Positions 52,032 through 61,269 of a DNA stretch of 64,000 bases are shown here, piece after piece. Location: positions 1 through 64,000 of the forward strand of contig JAEZIN010000018.1 in NCBI GenBank assembly GCA_023436585.1. Direction: 5' to 3'. The DNA is from Bacillota bacterium. Its GTDB lineage: Bacteria; Bacillota; Clostridia; Christensenellales; Aristaeellaceae. A model generated the notes under the pieces. That model had not been told where the DNA came from. It made no database searches and saw only the letters and a program-made list of their open reading frames with translations. Position numbers and translations under genes: made by a program. Every line of letters starts with the position of its first letter. The first letter of the stretch is position 1.

Positions 52032-53191
52032 GGCTTTACGGCCTCCTTTAATATTTCAATGCCCTGCTTTAAAAGCTCCATGGGGATGTTCAAAGCCGGC
52101 AGCAAACGCACCTTGTGTTTGGCGGTCAGCACCAGCACACCCTTTGCCTGGCAAAGTGCCACGACCTCTTTTGCCGGCTTTTCCGTTTCCACACCCAGCA
52201 TTAGCCCAAGGCCCGATATACTTTTTACGCCCGGTGCGCCGCCAATTGTTTCTACTATATATGCGCTCTTGGCGCGGACCTTACGCATCAGCTGTTCATC
52301 CAGCCGCTTTAATATGCTCAGCGCGCCGGCGGCACAGATGGGATTGCCCCCGAAGGTGGAGCCGTGGCTGCCCAGGGTTAAAACCCCGGCAGTCTTTTCA
52401 TTCATCAGGCAGGCGCCAATGGGCAGGCCGCCACCCAGGCCCTTGGCGGTGGAAATGACATCCGGCGCGATGCCAAAGTGCATATAGCCGTACAATTCCC
52501 CCGTTCTGCCGTTACCGCTTTGTACCTCGTCCACCATCAGGAGTATGCCCTTCTCGTTACAGATCGCGGCTGTTTTCTGCACAAAGGCTTTATCCAAAAC
52601 ACGAACGCCTCCCTCGCCCTGCACCACTTCCAGCAGTACGGCGCAGACCTTGGGGTTTTTACACGCTTCTTCCATTTGAGAAAAATCATCCGGGTGCACA
52701 TGAATAAAGCCAGGCGTGAAAGGACCGAAATGCTTGTGGAAATCATTTTGGCCGGTGGCGGATAAGGTGGTGATGGTGCGGCCGTGAAAGCTGCCGGTCA
52801 GCGTTACAATCACCGGGCTTTCCTCGCCCATTTTATCAAAGGCGTATTTGCGGGCCACCTTGATGGCGCACTCGTTGGCCTCCGCCCCCGAATTGCCAAA
52901 GAACACCTTTTTCATGCCGGTCTTTTCACATAAAAGCTTCGCCAGCTCCGCCTGGGGTGAGGTGTAGTACAGGTTGCAGGCGTGGGGCAAAAGCGCCATC
53001 TGATCCGCTACCGCCTGCTGCCAATCATCATCCGCCACGCCGAAAGCGTTGACGGCGATGCCGGTGCCAAGGTCAATGTAGGTTTTGCCCTGATCATCCT
53101 CCATCAGGGAACCCTTGCCCTTTACAAGGGCCAGGTCAAAGCGGCCATAGGTGTTGGCCACATAGGTCTTATCCAGCTCCCGTATGTTCAT
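52028..53191 (-). CDS. argD: Acetylornithine aminotransferase
   Basis: 387 aa from ATG 53191, which has GGAGGGGAGCCC upstream. Class III aminotransferase: GNSGAEANECAIK, LTGSFHGRT, DEVQSGNGRTG and the PLP lysine in STAKGLGGGLPIGA. It makes N-acetylornithine. Overlaps argF by four bases and follows argB by 11 bases. Confidence 0.96.
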   Translation of the reverse strand: MNIRELDKTYVANTYGRFDLALVKGKGSLMEDDQGKTYIDLGTGIAVNAFGVADDDWQQAVADQMALLPHACNLYYTSPQAELAKLLCEKTGMKKVFFGNSGAEANECAIKVARKYAFDKMGEESPVIVTLTGSFHGRTITTLSATGQNDFHKHFGPFTPGFIHVHPDDFSQMEEACKNPKVCAVLLEVVQGEGGVRVLDKAFVQKTAAICNEKGILLMVDEVQSGNGRTGELYGYMHFGIAPDVISTAKGLGGGLPIGACLMNEKTAGVLTLGSHGSTFGGNPICAAGALSILKRLDEQLMRKVRAKSAYIVETIGGAPGVKSISGLGLMLGVETEKPAKEVVALCQAKGVLVLTAKHKVRLLPALNIPMELLKQGIEILKEAVKP

Positions 53192-53202
53192 GGGCTCCCC
53201 TC

Positions 53203-54054
53203 CTATACAAACATGGTGCCTACGCCCTCGTCGGTCAGCACTTCGATCAATATGGCATGGGGCACGCGGCCATCGATGATGAATACCTTTTTCACGCCAC
53301 GGCGGATGGCCTCGATGCAGCATTCCACCTTGGGGATCATGCCGCCGGAGATGACGCCTTCCCGTTCCAATTGCGGCGCCTCGCTGACCCCAACCTTAGG
53401 GATTAACGTGCTTGGATCATCCTTGTCGCGCAAAAGGCCCACGGTATCCGTCATGGAAATCATGCTCTCTGCCTTTAATGTTCCCGCGATGCGGGCGGCG
53501 GCGGTATCGGCGTTGATGTTGTAGACATGGCCTTCCTTGTCATACCCCACGGTGGAAACGACAGGGATATAACCCATGTCCAGCAGGTCCAAGATAGGCT
53601 GGGTGTTGACGTTTGTAATCTCCCCCACAAAGCCCAGCTTTTCATCCAGCATCCTGGCCTCAATGAGCCCGCCATCCATACCGCAAAGGCCGATGGCCTT
53701 GCCGCCGATGTTGACCAGTTGAGCCACCAGGGCTTTGTTGATCTTGCCGGCCAGTACCATTTGCACCACTTCGGCGGTTTCGGCGTCGGTGACACGAAGC
53801 CCATCCACAAACTCGCTTTTCTTGCCGATTTTAGTAAGCAGCTGTGTGATTTCCGGCCCGCCGCCGTGGACAAGCACTACCTTGATGCCAATTAAAGACA
53901 GCATCACGATATCCTTCATAACGGCCAGCTTTAACTCGTCGTTGATCATGGCATTGCCGCCGTACTTGACCACAATGATTTTGCCGTTGTAACGCTGGAT
54001 ATAGGGAAGCGCCTCAATGAGCACCTGGGCCCGCTGGGCATTGTCAAGATGCAT
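53203..54054 (-). CDS. argB: Acetylglutamate kinase
   Basis: 283 aa. KYGGNAM, VLVHGGGPEI and the NINADTAAARIAG nucleotide region are conserved. It phosphorylates N-acetylglutamate. The N-terminal helix preceding the kinase fold suggests a hexameric, arginine-inhibited type, which is inference. Confidence 0.97.
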   Translation of the reverse strand: MHLDNAQRAQVLIEALPYIQRYNGKIIVVKYGGNAMINDELKLAVMKDIVMLSLIGIKVVLVHGGGPEITQLLTKIGKKSEFVDGLRVTDAETAEVVQMVLAGKINKALVAQLVNIGGKAIGLCGMDGGLIEARMLDEKLGFVGEITNVNTQPILDLLDMGYIPVVSTVGYDKEGHVYNINADTAAARIAGTLKAESMISMTDTVGLLRDKDDPSTLIPKVGVSEAPQLEREGVISGGMIPKVECCIEAIRRGVKKVFIIDGRVPHAILIEVLTDEGVGTMFV

Positions 54055-54073
54055 TTTCCGTTTGTCCTCCTTG

Positions 54074-55288
54074 TTACGTGCGGTAATCGCCGTTGATCTT
54101 CACGTAATCGTAGGTCAGGTCGCAGCCCCAGGCGGTGGCGGCCTCTTTGCCATCACGAAGGTCCACCAGAATTTCAACCTCATCTTGTAAAAGGATTTCC
54201 TTTGCTTTCTCCTCGCTGAAGGGGATGCCTGCACCGCTTACGCACACTTTAATGCTGCCGGCCTTGGAAGCAAAGGTCACATCGATTTTGGTTACATCCA
54301 CCGCTGCGCCGCTGTAGCCGATGGCGCAAAGCACCCGGCCCCAGTTGGCATCCGCGCCAAACATGGCGGATTTCAACAGGCTGGAGCAGATGACGCCCTT
54401 GGCCACCTTGCGGGCTGTTTCCTTGTCCGCGGCCCCGCCTGCTGTGCAGGTGATGAGCTTGGTAGCCCCTTCCCCATCCTTGGCAATGGCTTTGCAAAGC
54501 GTTTGGGTGACGGCGTTCAAAGCCTTAACGAAAATATCGTATGCCTCCCCTTTGCCGCTTATCAGCTCATTGCCCGCCTGGCCGTTGGCCAGGATACTGA
54601 CCATATCATTGGTGGAGGTATCGCCATCCACACTGATCATGTGAAAGGTCTCCTGGGCGTCATGAAGCAGTGCCTGGTGCAGCAAGTTCGGGCTGATGGC
54701 CGCGTCGGTGGTCAAAAACACCAGCATGGTGGCCATGTTGGGGTGGATCATGCCAGAGCCCTTGGCCATGCCGCCCAGTTTGCAGGTCTTGCCCCCGATT
54801 TCAAAGGAAACGGCGGCTTCCTTTTTCATGGTGTCGGTGGTCATAATGGCCTCCGCCGCGGCGGCCTGGCCATGCTTGCTCAACCCCTTCACCAGCGCCC
54901 CCATGTTCTCCGCCATGGGTGTCAGGGAGAGCGGCTGGCCGATAACACCGGTAGAGGCAACGATGACGTCACTTGCGGCAATGGGTAAATGCTGGGCCAC
55001 CAGGCCGCACATGCCTTTTGCGATGTCGATACCGTCCGCGTTGCAGGTATTGGCGTTGCCGCTGTTGCAGATCACCGCCTGGGCATAACCGTCCTGCAGG
55101 TTTTCCTGGGTTACATAAATCGGCGCGCCTTTGACCAGGTTCAGCGTATAGATAGCGGCCGCCGAGGCCTTGTTTTCGCTTACGATGATGGCCAGGTCCT
55201 TTTTCGTTTTATTCTTGCGGATGCCGCAATGGATGCCGGCAGCCATGAATCCTTTTGCGGCGCATACGCCGCCCTCTATCTGTTTCAT
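54074..55288 (-). CDS. argJ: Glutamate N-acetyltransferase / acetylornithine transferase ArgJ
   Basis: 404 aa. GSGMIHPNMATMLVF contains the ATML autocleavage site, where threonine becomes the nucleophile of the beta chain. ICNSGNANTCN and CTAGGAADKETA are further ArgJ motifs. It recycles the acetyl group from acetylornithine to glutamate, so no argA or argE is needed. Confidence 0.97.
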   Translation of the reverse strand: MKQIEGGVCAAKGFMAAGIHCGIRKNKTKKDLAIIVSENKASAAAIYTLNLVKGAPIYVTQENLQDGYAQAVICNSGNANTCNADGIDIAKGMCGLVAQHLPIAASDVIVASTGVIGQPLSLTPMAENMGALVKGLSKHGQAAAAEAIMTTDTMKKEAAVSFEIGGKTCKLGGMAKGSGMIHPNMATMLVFLTTDAAISPNLLHQALLHDAQETFHMISVDGDTSTNDMVSILANGQAGNELISGKGEAYDIFVKALNAVTQTLCKAIAKDGEGATKLITCTAGGAADKETARKVAKGVICSSLLKSAMFGADANWGRVLCAIGYSGAAVDVTKIDVTFASKAGSIKVCVSGAGIPFSEEKAKEILLQDEVEILVDLRDGKEAATAWGCDLTYDYVKINGDYRT

Positions 55289-55299
55289 AACATATCCTC

Positions 55300-56244
55300 C
55301 TATAGGTTAAGGCCGGTGAACTCATCAGCCCCCAGCATCAGGTTGAGGCACTGCACCGCCGCCCCCGAGGCGCCCTTGCCCAGGTTGTCAAACCTGGCGG
55401 CCAGCAGCACCCTATCGTCATTGCCCGACACCAATATCTCCATATCATCCCTTAAGGCAAGGCCGCCCGCCTGCAAAAAGCCGCCAAGGCTTTCCTCCGC
55501 CCCCACAGGAAGCACATGTACCAGCTTTTCTCCCTGATAGTGGCCTGCTAGCACCTCATGAATGGCTTTCTTCCCCGGCTTGCCCATCAGCAGCCTGGTA
55601 TGCAAGGGCACCGATACCACCATGCCGCTGTAAAAATCCGCCACGATGGGGTTGATGATAGGCGCTTCCGCAAGGCCGCATACCGCCTGCATTTCCGGCT
55701 GATGCTTGTGGGTTTGGTTCAGCGCGTATTGCCGGGGGCTGTCAAGCAGTGCAGACCGCCCTGCCGCCTCGTACTCCGCGATCATTTTCTTGCCGCCGCC
55801 GGAATAGCCGGTCACCGAGTGGCACACCACGGGATAATCGGGTGGCAGGATGCCAGCCTTCACCAGCGGATACACGATGGCCGCAAAGCCGCTGGCGTGG
55901 CAGCCGGGCACCGATACCCTGGCGCCAGTTTGGATGGCCTTCCTATGGTCCCGCGATAGCTCCGCAAACCCATAGGCCCAACCTGTTTTTGTACGGTGAG
56001 CGGTAGAAGCGTCCAGGATGCGGGTGTTTGCCCCTTCTGCCAGCTGGACCGATTCCCTGGCCGCTTCATCCGGCAAGCAGAGGATCGTGATATCGGCTTC
56101 GTGTATCTTCTTCCTTCGCTCCTGCGCGTCCTTGCGTAGGGCATCGTCAATACCTAATAGCTGAATGTCACTCTGCCCCGCAAGCCGCCGGGCAATGTTC
56201 AGCCCCGTGGTGCCCTCCTGGCCGTCGATAAATACCTTTGCCAT
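55300..56244 (-). CDS. argC: N-acetyl-gamma-glutamyl-phosphate reductase, type 2 (short)
   Basis: 314 aa, the short AGPR type-2 form. The start VFIDGQEGTTGLNIARRLAG replaces the usual GASGYTG loop; the catalytic cysteine lies in SVPGCHASGF, and HKHQPEM is present. It reduces acetylglutamyl phosphate. First gene of the operon, behind an ARG-box-like promoter. Confidence 0.95.
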   Translation of the reverse strand: MAKVFIDGQEGTTGLNIARRLAGQSDIQLLGIDDALRKDAQERRKKIHEADITILCLPDEAARESVQLAEGANTRILDASTAHRTKTGWAYGFAELSRDHRKAIQTGARVSVPGCHASGFAAIVYPLVKAGILPPDYPVVCHSVTGYSGGGKKMIAEYEAAGRSALLDSPRQYALNQTHKHQPEMQAVCGLAEAPIINPIVADFYSGMVVSVPLHTRLLMGKPGKKAIHEVLAGHYQGEKLVHVLPVGAEESLGGFLQAGGLALRDDMEILVSGNDDRVLLAARFDNLGKGASGAAVQCLNLMLGADEFTGLNL

Positions 56245-56283
56245 CCGGGTCCCTCCAACAAAAGCATAATCATTCCGGATTAT

Positions 56284-56328
56284 TGAATAATTATACGTGT
56301 ATTATACGGGTGAAATGCGTATTGTCAA
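56284..56328 (-). promoter_or_regulatory. Promoter with ARG-box-like operator of argCJBDF
   Basis: TTGACA-16-TATAAT (56301-56328, minus). The AT-rich imperfect palindrome TATAATACACGTATAATTATTCA overlaps and follows the -10 and resembles ArgR/AhrC sites, so arginine repression is likely. Confidence 0.7.
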
Positions 56329-56359
56329 GAACTTTTTGGAATTTGATGATTTTTCCGTA

Positions 56360-56403
56360 AAACAAAAAGCCCCTATTTTGCATGGCATATGCAAAACAGG
56401 GGC
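56360..56403 (-). terminator. Terminator of the TrpXYZ-like transporter genes
   Basis: 15-bp perfect stem (56369-56383 with 56389-56403) followed in the minus direction by TTTTTGTTTT, 14 bases after the ATPase stop. Confidence 0.85.
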
Positions 56404-56416
56404 CAACTATTGCGCG

Positions 56417-57220
56417 CTATTTTTTGATTGACAGCAGCACCCGGTCGTTATCCAGCCGGCTGCCGCTGTTTTTGGCGAACCGGTCCAGCAGGCTTTCCAC
56501 GGTCATTTCTGCTCTCTCCTGGCCCTTTACATCCAGCACGATCCGGCCGGCGTCCATCATGATGGTCCTGGTGCCCAGGGCCAGCGCGGAAACCATGTTG
56601 TGGGTGATCATCATGGTGGTAATCCCCTGCCGGGCGACGATCTCTTTTGTGATATTCAGCACGATTTCCGCGGTATTAGGGTCCAGCGCCGCGGTATGCT
56701 CGTCCAACAAAAGCAGCTTGGGAGAGGCAACGGTGGCCATGAGCAGCGTCATGGCCTGGCGCTGGCCGCCGGATAACAGCCCCACCTTGGTTTTCATGCG
56801 GTTTTCCAGTCCCATGTGAAACTCCGCCAGCTTGTCACGGAAAAGCGCCTGGTCGCTCTTTTTCACCGCCCGGGAAAACGGCCCCCGGGACTGCCTGGCG
56901 TGGGCCAGGGCCAGGTTTTCCTCTATGGTCATATCCGGCGCCGTGCCCTTCATAGGGTCCTGGAACAGCCGGCCAATGATGCGGGCCCGCTTGTGCTCCC
57001 GCATCCAGGTAATGTCCCGGCCATCCAGCACGATCTTCCCTATTTCCACATCGTGGGTGCCGCAGATGGCATTGAACAGCGAGGATTTGCCTGCGCCGTT
57101 GGAACCCAAAACCGTCACAAAGTCCCCCTTGTCAAGATGAAGGGAGACATTGTCCAGCGCCTTATGCTCGTTGACCGTGCCCTTGGAAAAGAGCATGGAG
57201 AGGTTCAAAACATCAAGCAC
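56417..57220 (-). CDS. ABC transporter ATP-binding protein (TrpZ-like, COG1101)
   Basis: 267 aa. Walker A GSNGAGKSS, Q loop RLFQDPMKGTAP, signature LLSGGQRQAMTLLMA, Walker B LLLLDEHTAALD. The DEHTAALDP wording is typical of the COG1101 partners of TrpX/TrpY transporters. It overlaps the permease gene by eight bases. Confidence 0.88.
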   Translation of the reverse strand: MLDVLNLSMLFSKGTVNEHKALDNVSLHLDKGDFVTVLGSNGAGKSSLFNAICGTHDVEIGKIVLDGRDITWMREHKRARIIGRLFQDPMKGTAPDMTIEENLALAHARQSRGPFSRAVKKSDQALFRDKLAEFHMGLENRMKTKVGLLSGGQRQAMTLLMATVASPKLLLLDEHTAALDPNTAEIVLNITKEIVARQGITTMMITHNMVSALALGTRTIMMDAGRIVLDVKGQERAEMTVESLLDRFAKNSGSRLDNDRVLLSIKK

Positions 57221-58121
57221 CGCGTGTTCCCTCCCTCTTGCGCATACTCCTTGAAATGCCCTTGCGGATATGGGGTATGGCCAGCGCCGTGCCTACGATG
57301 ACAGCGGCCACCAGCTTTAGGGCATAGGGCGGGAAGAAATTGGTGCGGAAGACAAAGGCCAGGATCAGCCGGTAGATAAAAGAGCCCATTATGCAGGAGA
57401 TCAGCCCCACGGTAACACCGCGCTTTCCCATGATCACTTCGCCGATGATGACCGATGCGATACCCACCACCAGCATGCCAATGCCCGCGTTCACATCCGC
57501 AAAGCCCTGCAATTGCGATACCATGGCCCCCGACAGTGCCACCAGACCGTTGGCCAGGGCAAGGGCCATCACCTTGACCCGGGATGCGTTGATGGAGGAG
57601 GATCGGACCATGTCCTCATTGTTACCGGTGGCCCTTACGCAAAGACCGATATGCGTCTTGAAAAACCAGATCAAAAAGCCTGTGCACAGCATAGCGAACA
57701 AGAAGGCGATACCGGCGGAAACAAAATCGCGGCCCTCCTTGGCGATACTGGGGAAAAGGCCGTACGCAGCTTTGAACAGCGTTTTAGGCAAGGAGATATT
57801 GGGCGAACCGCCCATGACGAACATATTGACAGAATACAGCCCGCTCATCACAAGTATGCCGGCCAGTATGGGATAGATGCCCGCCTTTGTCTGCAAAAGG
57901 CCAGTGACCGCGCCCGCCAGCATACCGCATACAATAGCTGCAGCCAAACCGGCAAAGGGGTGGCCGGCGGCGGTCAAAACCGCCGATACGGCCATCCCCA
58001 ATGTGAAGCTTCCGTCCACCGTAAGATCCGGTGTGTTCAGTATCCTAAACGCGATATAGACGCCCAGGGCCAGAACGGCGTATACAAATCCCTGCTGGGC
58101 GGCACCTATTAATTGGTTCAC
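57213..58121 (-). CDS. ABC transporter permease (TrpY-like, COG4120)
   Basis: 302 aa, about eight membrane segments, with LNTPDLTVDGSFTLGMAVSA near the start and RATGNNEDMVRSSSINASRV in a cytosolic loop, both typical of the BPL_LpqC/COG4120 type. Works with the binding protein 59458-58496 and the ATPase downstream. A 374-base gap with a dispersed repeat separates it from the binding-protein gene. Confidence 0.87.
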   Translation of the reverse strand: MNQLIGAAQQGFVYAVLALGVYIAFRILNTPDLTVDGSFTLGMAVSAVLTAAGHPFAGLAAAIVCGMLAGAVTGLLQTKAGIYPILAGILVMSGLYSVNMFVMGGSPNISLPKTLFKAAYGLFPSIAKEGRDFVSAGIAFLFAMLCTGFLIWFFKTHIGLCVRATGNNEDMVRSSSINASRVKVMALALANGLVALSGAMVSQLQGFADVNAGIGMLVVGIASVIIGEVIMGKRGVTVGLISCIMGSFIYRLILAFVFRTNFFPPYALKLVAAVIVGTALAIPHIRKGISRSMRKREGTRGA

Positions 58122-58495
58122 GTCTTATCCCCCTTTGGGATATGGCGGTTGCCATGCCATCATCACATATACACTGATACATGATGTGAAAGGTATCGCG
58201 TCTTCGGACGCGACCAAAGGGCTTTCCGGTCGCCCTTTGGAAACCTTCGGCCGCCAAATCTTTGTAGCTTATAACCAACTTTCCCCTTGTGGCGATTCGT
58301 ATCCTTCACCCTGGGTCCTGGGCCCGCGGCCCTGGTCGCTTCAAGGGGGATATGGGGAGTGCAGGGGGGAACTAAGGGGGGAAATCGAAATCCACCCTGT
58401 TCCCTCCTGCATCATCGTTGGCCAGACACAACATGTTCAGATATTTTTGTGTGCATAACCTCTGCTATTGCCGTTTAGATAACTGACAACTCCAG
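58122..58495. repeat. Dispersed repeat, copy 3, between binding protein and permease genes
   Basis: 58184-58262 contains GCGACCAAAGGGCTTTCC and CCTTTGGAAACCTTCGG, the outer parts of copies 1 and 2 with the middle missing. The rest of the gap (to 58495) has GC-rich hairpins (CTGGGCCCGCGGCCCTGG) and no gene I can support. Confidence 0.6.
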
Positions 58496-59458
58496 TTATT
58501 CCACAACCACAGCGGCCGCCAGCACATCCTCCGGCACCGTTACCCCAATGGCTTGCGCCGTGGTCTTGTTGATAACAGTGGTGAAGTCATCCACGGTCAC
58601 GGCAGGGATATCGGCAATGGCCGTTCCCTTCAAATGCTTATCCACCATATCGGCCACGATGGCGCCGATCTGCGGATCGCTGATGGAAATGGTGGCAAAG
58701 GCGCCGGAATTGACCATGACGGCGGAGGAACCGTACACCGGGATCTTGGCGTCCTTTGCCACCTGGGCGATAACATCCATGGCATCCTGGATCACGCTGT
58801 CGTTGGGAATGAACATACCGGTCACCCCTTGGTCAATAAGGGACAGCGCGGCCTCGTACACTTCGGAACTGGTGGTGACGACGGCTTCCTTGTAGGTATA
58901 GCCGTTTTCACTCAGATACTTTTTGGCGTTCTCGATGGTGGTCACAGAGTTGACCTGGCTGGTGCAATAAATGAGACCAAAGTCCTTGGCGTCGGGCGTT
59001 AACTTCGCAGCCAGCTTAAAGTTTTCGCCGATGGGAATGGCGTTGGAAGCGCCGGTAGCGTTGCGGTCAGGCTTTTGCATATCGGTCAGCACGCCTGCGC
59101 CAATGGGGTTGGCTACGGAGATGAAGAACACCGGAATATCGCTTTCCAAGTTGACCACGGTCTGGGTGGGCGGGGTGGCAATGGTAACGATGAGATCGAC
59201 ATCTTCGTCGATGACGCCCTGGGCGATGGTTTGAAGATTGCTCATATCCCCGGAAGCATTTTTCTCGATAAAGACCATTTTATCCTCGGTGTACCCAAGC
59301 TCCCGCATGCGGGCGATAAAACCTTCGCGCATGTCCTTGAAAGCGCCGTTTTCCACCAGCTGAACGATTGCGACTTTGAGCGGCTGTTCGGCCAGGGCGC
59401 AGGAGGTCATCAAAAGGGCGAGTACCAATGTGGCGGCCAAAGCTACGATTCTTTTCAT
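58496..59458 (-). CDS. ABC transporter substrate-binding protein (TrpX-like, COG2984)
   Basis: 320 aa. Signal MKRIVALAATLVLALLMTSC gives a possible lipoprotein cysteine (LMTSC), so it is probably a lipoprotein. LKVAIVQLVENGAFKDMREG and VDLIVTIATPPTQTVVN are COG2984 motifs. The family binds aromatic amino acids in characterised TrpXYZ systems. Transcribed from a T-box leader, which supports an amino acid substrate. Confidence 0.88.
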   Translation of the reverse strand: MKRIVALAATLVLALLMTSCALAEQPLKVAIVQLVENGAFKDMREGFIARMRELGYTEDKMVFIEKNASGDMSNLQTIAQGVIDEDVDLIVTIATPPTQTVVNLESDIPVFFISVANPIGAGVLTDMQKPDRNATGASNAIPIGENFKLAAKLTPDAKDFGLIYCTSQVNSVTTIENAKKYLSENGYTYKEAVVTTSSEVYEAALSLIDQGVTGMFIPNDSVIQDAMDVIAQVAKDAKIPVYGSSAVMVNSGAFATISISDPQIGAIVADMVDKHLKGTAIADIPAVTVDDFTTVINKTTAQAIGVTVPEDVLAAAVVVE

Positions 59459-59550
59459 GAGGATTCTCCTTCCGATTTTTCAAATGGGACTCACGTATGC
59501 CATTTGTCGGAGAAGCTGCCATTTAGCCGGGCGAAAATTATCCACCGCAT

Positions 59551-59811
59551 AAAAAAACACCTGTCCTTGTTTCAAGGACAGATGATCAACATCTGCGGTA
59601 CCACCTTGCTTGACAGCTATGCTGCCCGGCTCGCTAGGGTGCCGACACACCCCTCTCCCTTTCACGCTGGAGTTGCGTCACAGAATACTCAGCTTGCGCC
59701 TTTCCCCGTGCCCTCCGTGGTCCATTTGCCGCCCCGCTGTCTACCGGGCTTCCACCTGCCCCGGCTCTCTGTAAGCGCGCTTGCGGTTTGATCTCCACAT
59801 CGATGGTTTAT
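59551..59811 (-). promoter_or_regulatory. T-box riboswitch upstream of the TrpX-like gene
   Basis: The leader has AGAGAGCC and GGTGGAAGCCCGG (stem I apex), a specifier loop AAATGGACC with TGG at 59722-59724, and the T-box AAGGTGGTACCGC at 59595-59607. The terminator is at 59551-59581 (stem CTGTCCTTG/CAAGGACAG plus T7). Uncharged tRNA would favour antitermination. TGG indicates tRNA-Trp, but the T-box bulge base would pair with a discriminator A, so tRNA-Met reading ATG one base earlier is an alternative. Confidence 0.88.
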
Positions 59812-59817
59812 GGCGAT

Positions 59818-59846
59818 ATTTAAACATAGCTTTCGAAGTATGTCAA
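59818..59846 (-). promoter_or_regulatory. Promoter of the T-box leader
   Basis: TTGACA, 17 bases, TTAAAT on the minus strand, just before the leader. Confidence 0.6.
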
Positions 59847-59954
59847 GAGCAAAATTTGTATTCTCATTGTATTTGGGAGCTGGACGGTGACTCTTCACTA
59901 TAAAACGCTGAGGGAGTACCCTTTTGACCTGCATCCACTTTCATGTGGCTATCT

Positions 59955-60686
59955 TCACTGCTGGCCGGGTACCCCAGCTTGCAGCAGTACCATCAAATCA
60001 CGCACCGATTCATCAGCCATCAGCTGCATCAGACTCGTTTGAAGCGCATTGGCTATATCGCCGCTGCCGAAGAGTCCCTTGTAAGGAACGAACCGTACCA
60101 TATTCTTGCCTGACAGATCAAACGGCACCTGCTCCGCGCCGCCGCGAATCCATTCGAGCCTGCATTCTACAATGTATCCCTCCAGCTCCGCATGAATGTC
60201 ATACTCATTATCTCCGGCCATCGTGACGGCCAGGCCTTCCCCTGAAATAGAATCCAGGAACTCCGCAGCGCTATCCTCCGATGACAGCATGGCACGCATA
60301 AAGGATAAGACCGTATTGCCGCCCTCCGCGCTCTCCTGCCCAAGCAGAGAAGCATTAAAAACCCGGATATGATCCCGGTCCTCCATCACAACGCAGTCCT
60401 GCGCACCGGCGGCGGAGGCAAGGAACTTTTCTTCGGTATACTCAAGCTGCAAAGCCGCACTTTCTTCCCCGTTCAGGAAAACGGCGATTTGAATCCACCC
60501 ATGATCGCCGCTTTTGTTCAAACCGAGGGTTGCCTCGGCCGTCGGCAGAAGGCTTACGGATTGCCCTTCGTCGGAAACCGTGATGTCCGACACCTTGATC
60601 GAGAGTGTGTCATATGCGGCCTCCGCATGGGCACAAACGGAAAGAAAAACAAATGCGCACAGGATGATTGCAAAACACTTTTTCAC
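59955..60686 (-). CDS. Secreted hypothetical protein
   Basis: 243 aa from GTG 60686, which has AAAAGGTGG upstream; a longer frame begins at 60713. Signal peptide VKKCFAIILCAFVFLSVCAHA. The mature part is beta-rich and acidic with no motif I know. No lipobox beyond the cysteine at VCAHA, which is weak. Monocistronic or last of the gerM cluster. Confidence 0.65.
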   Translation of the reverse strand: MKKCFAIILCAFVFLSVCAHAEAAYDTLSIKVSDITVSDEGQSVSLLPTAEATLGLNKSGDHGWIQIAVFLNGEESAALQLEYTEEKFLASAAGAQDCVVMEDRDHIRVFNASLLGQESAEGGNTVLSFMRAMLSSEDSAAEFLDSISGEGLAVTMAGDNEYDIHAELEGYIVECRLEWIRGGAEQVPFDLSGKNMVRFVPYKGLFGSGDIANALQTSLMQLMADESVRDLMVLLQAGVPGQQ

Positions 60687-60755
60687 ACGAATACCACCTT
60701 TTCCGGGGAGCACTCAAATATGCCCCCCATATCGTTATGGATACGGAGATATGCC

Positions 60756-61268
60756 TTATAGATACGCCTTCAAATTCAATATTTGAGGAATGATCCTGCC
60801 ATCCGACCCGATCTCTATCATCCCCGCGGTGGGACCTTTTCCGGCGGGAATGGCCACAGAGCCGGGATTCATGAGCAGCACCCCGTCCTTTTCTTCCAAA
60901 AAGGCCCTGTGGGTATGGCCGAACAGGGCGATGCGGCACTGCCTGTCCCTGGCGTCGTCCAAAAGCAGCCGATCGGTGAGCTTCACCCGCTGCCGGTGAC
61001 CATGGGTCAAAAAGATCCAGAAGCCAGCGAAGGAGACGACCAGCTCTTCCTTCAAATCCAGCATGGCCGGGTCGTTGTTCCCCCGGACGGCGTGGGTCAC
61101 CGCAAGGGGATTATGCTTTTTGATAAAGGACCGCAAATCCAAAAAATCATGAATGCCGTCGCCCAAAAAGGCGAACGCATCCACCCTGCCATGGAGCATG
61201 GCTGCCTCCATGGCGTTGCGCAAAGCCGTCACATCGCCGTGGCTGTCGCTGAAAAACGCAAGGCGCAT
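60756..61268 (-). CDS. YfcE/MJ0936 family metallophosphodiesterase
   Basis: 170 aa from ATG 61268, with AGGAAA upstream. Metallophosphatase motifs SDSHGD, FLGDGIHD, RGNNDP and THGH, LFGHTHRA give the full dimetal site. The substrate is unknown; relatives cleave model phosphodiesters. It follows the rph-rdgB stop directly, the gene order of Bacillus ysnB. Confidence 0.9.
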   Translation of the reverse strand: MRLAFFSDSHGDVTALRNAMEAAMLHGRVDAFAFLGDGIHDFLDLRSFIKKHNPLAVTHAVRGNNDPAMLDLKEELVVSFAGFWIFLTHGHRQRVKLTDRLLLDDARDRQCRIALFGHTHRAFLEEKDGVLLMNPGSVAIPAGKGPTAGMIEIGSDGRIIPQILNLKAYL

Positions 61269-61269
61269 A

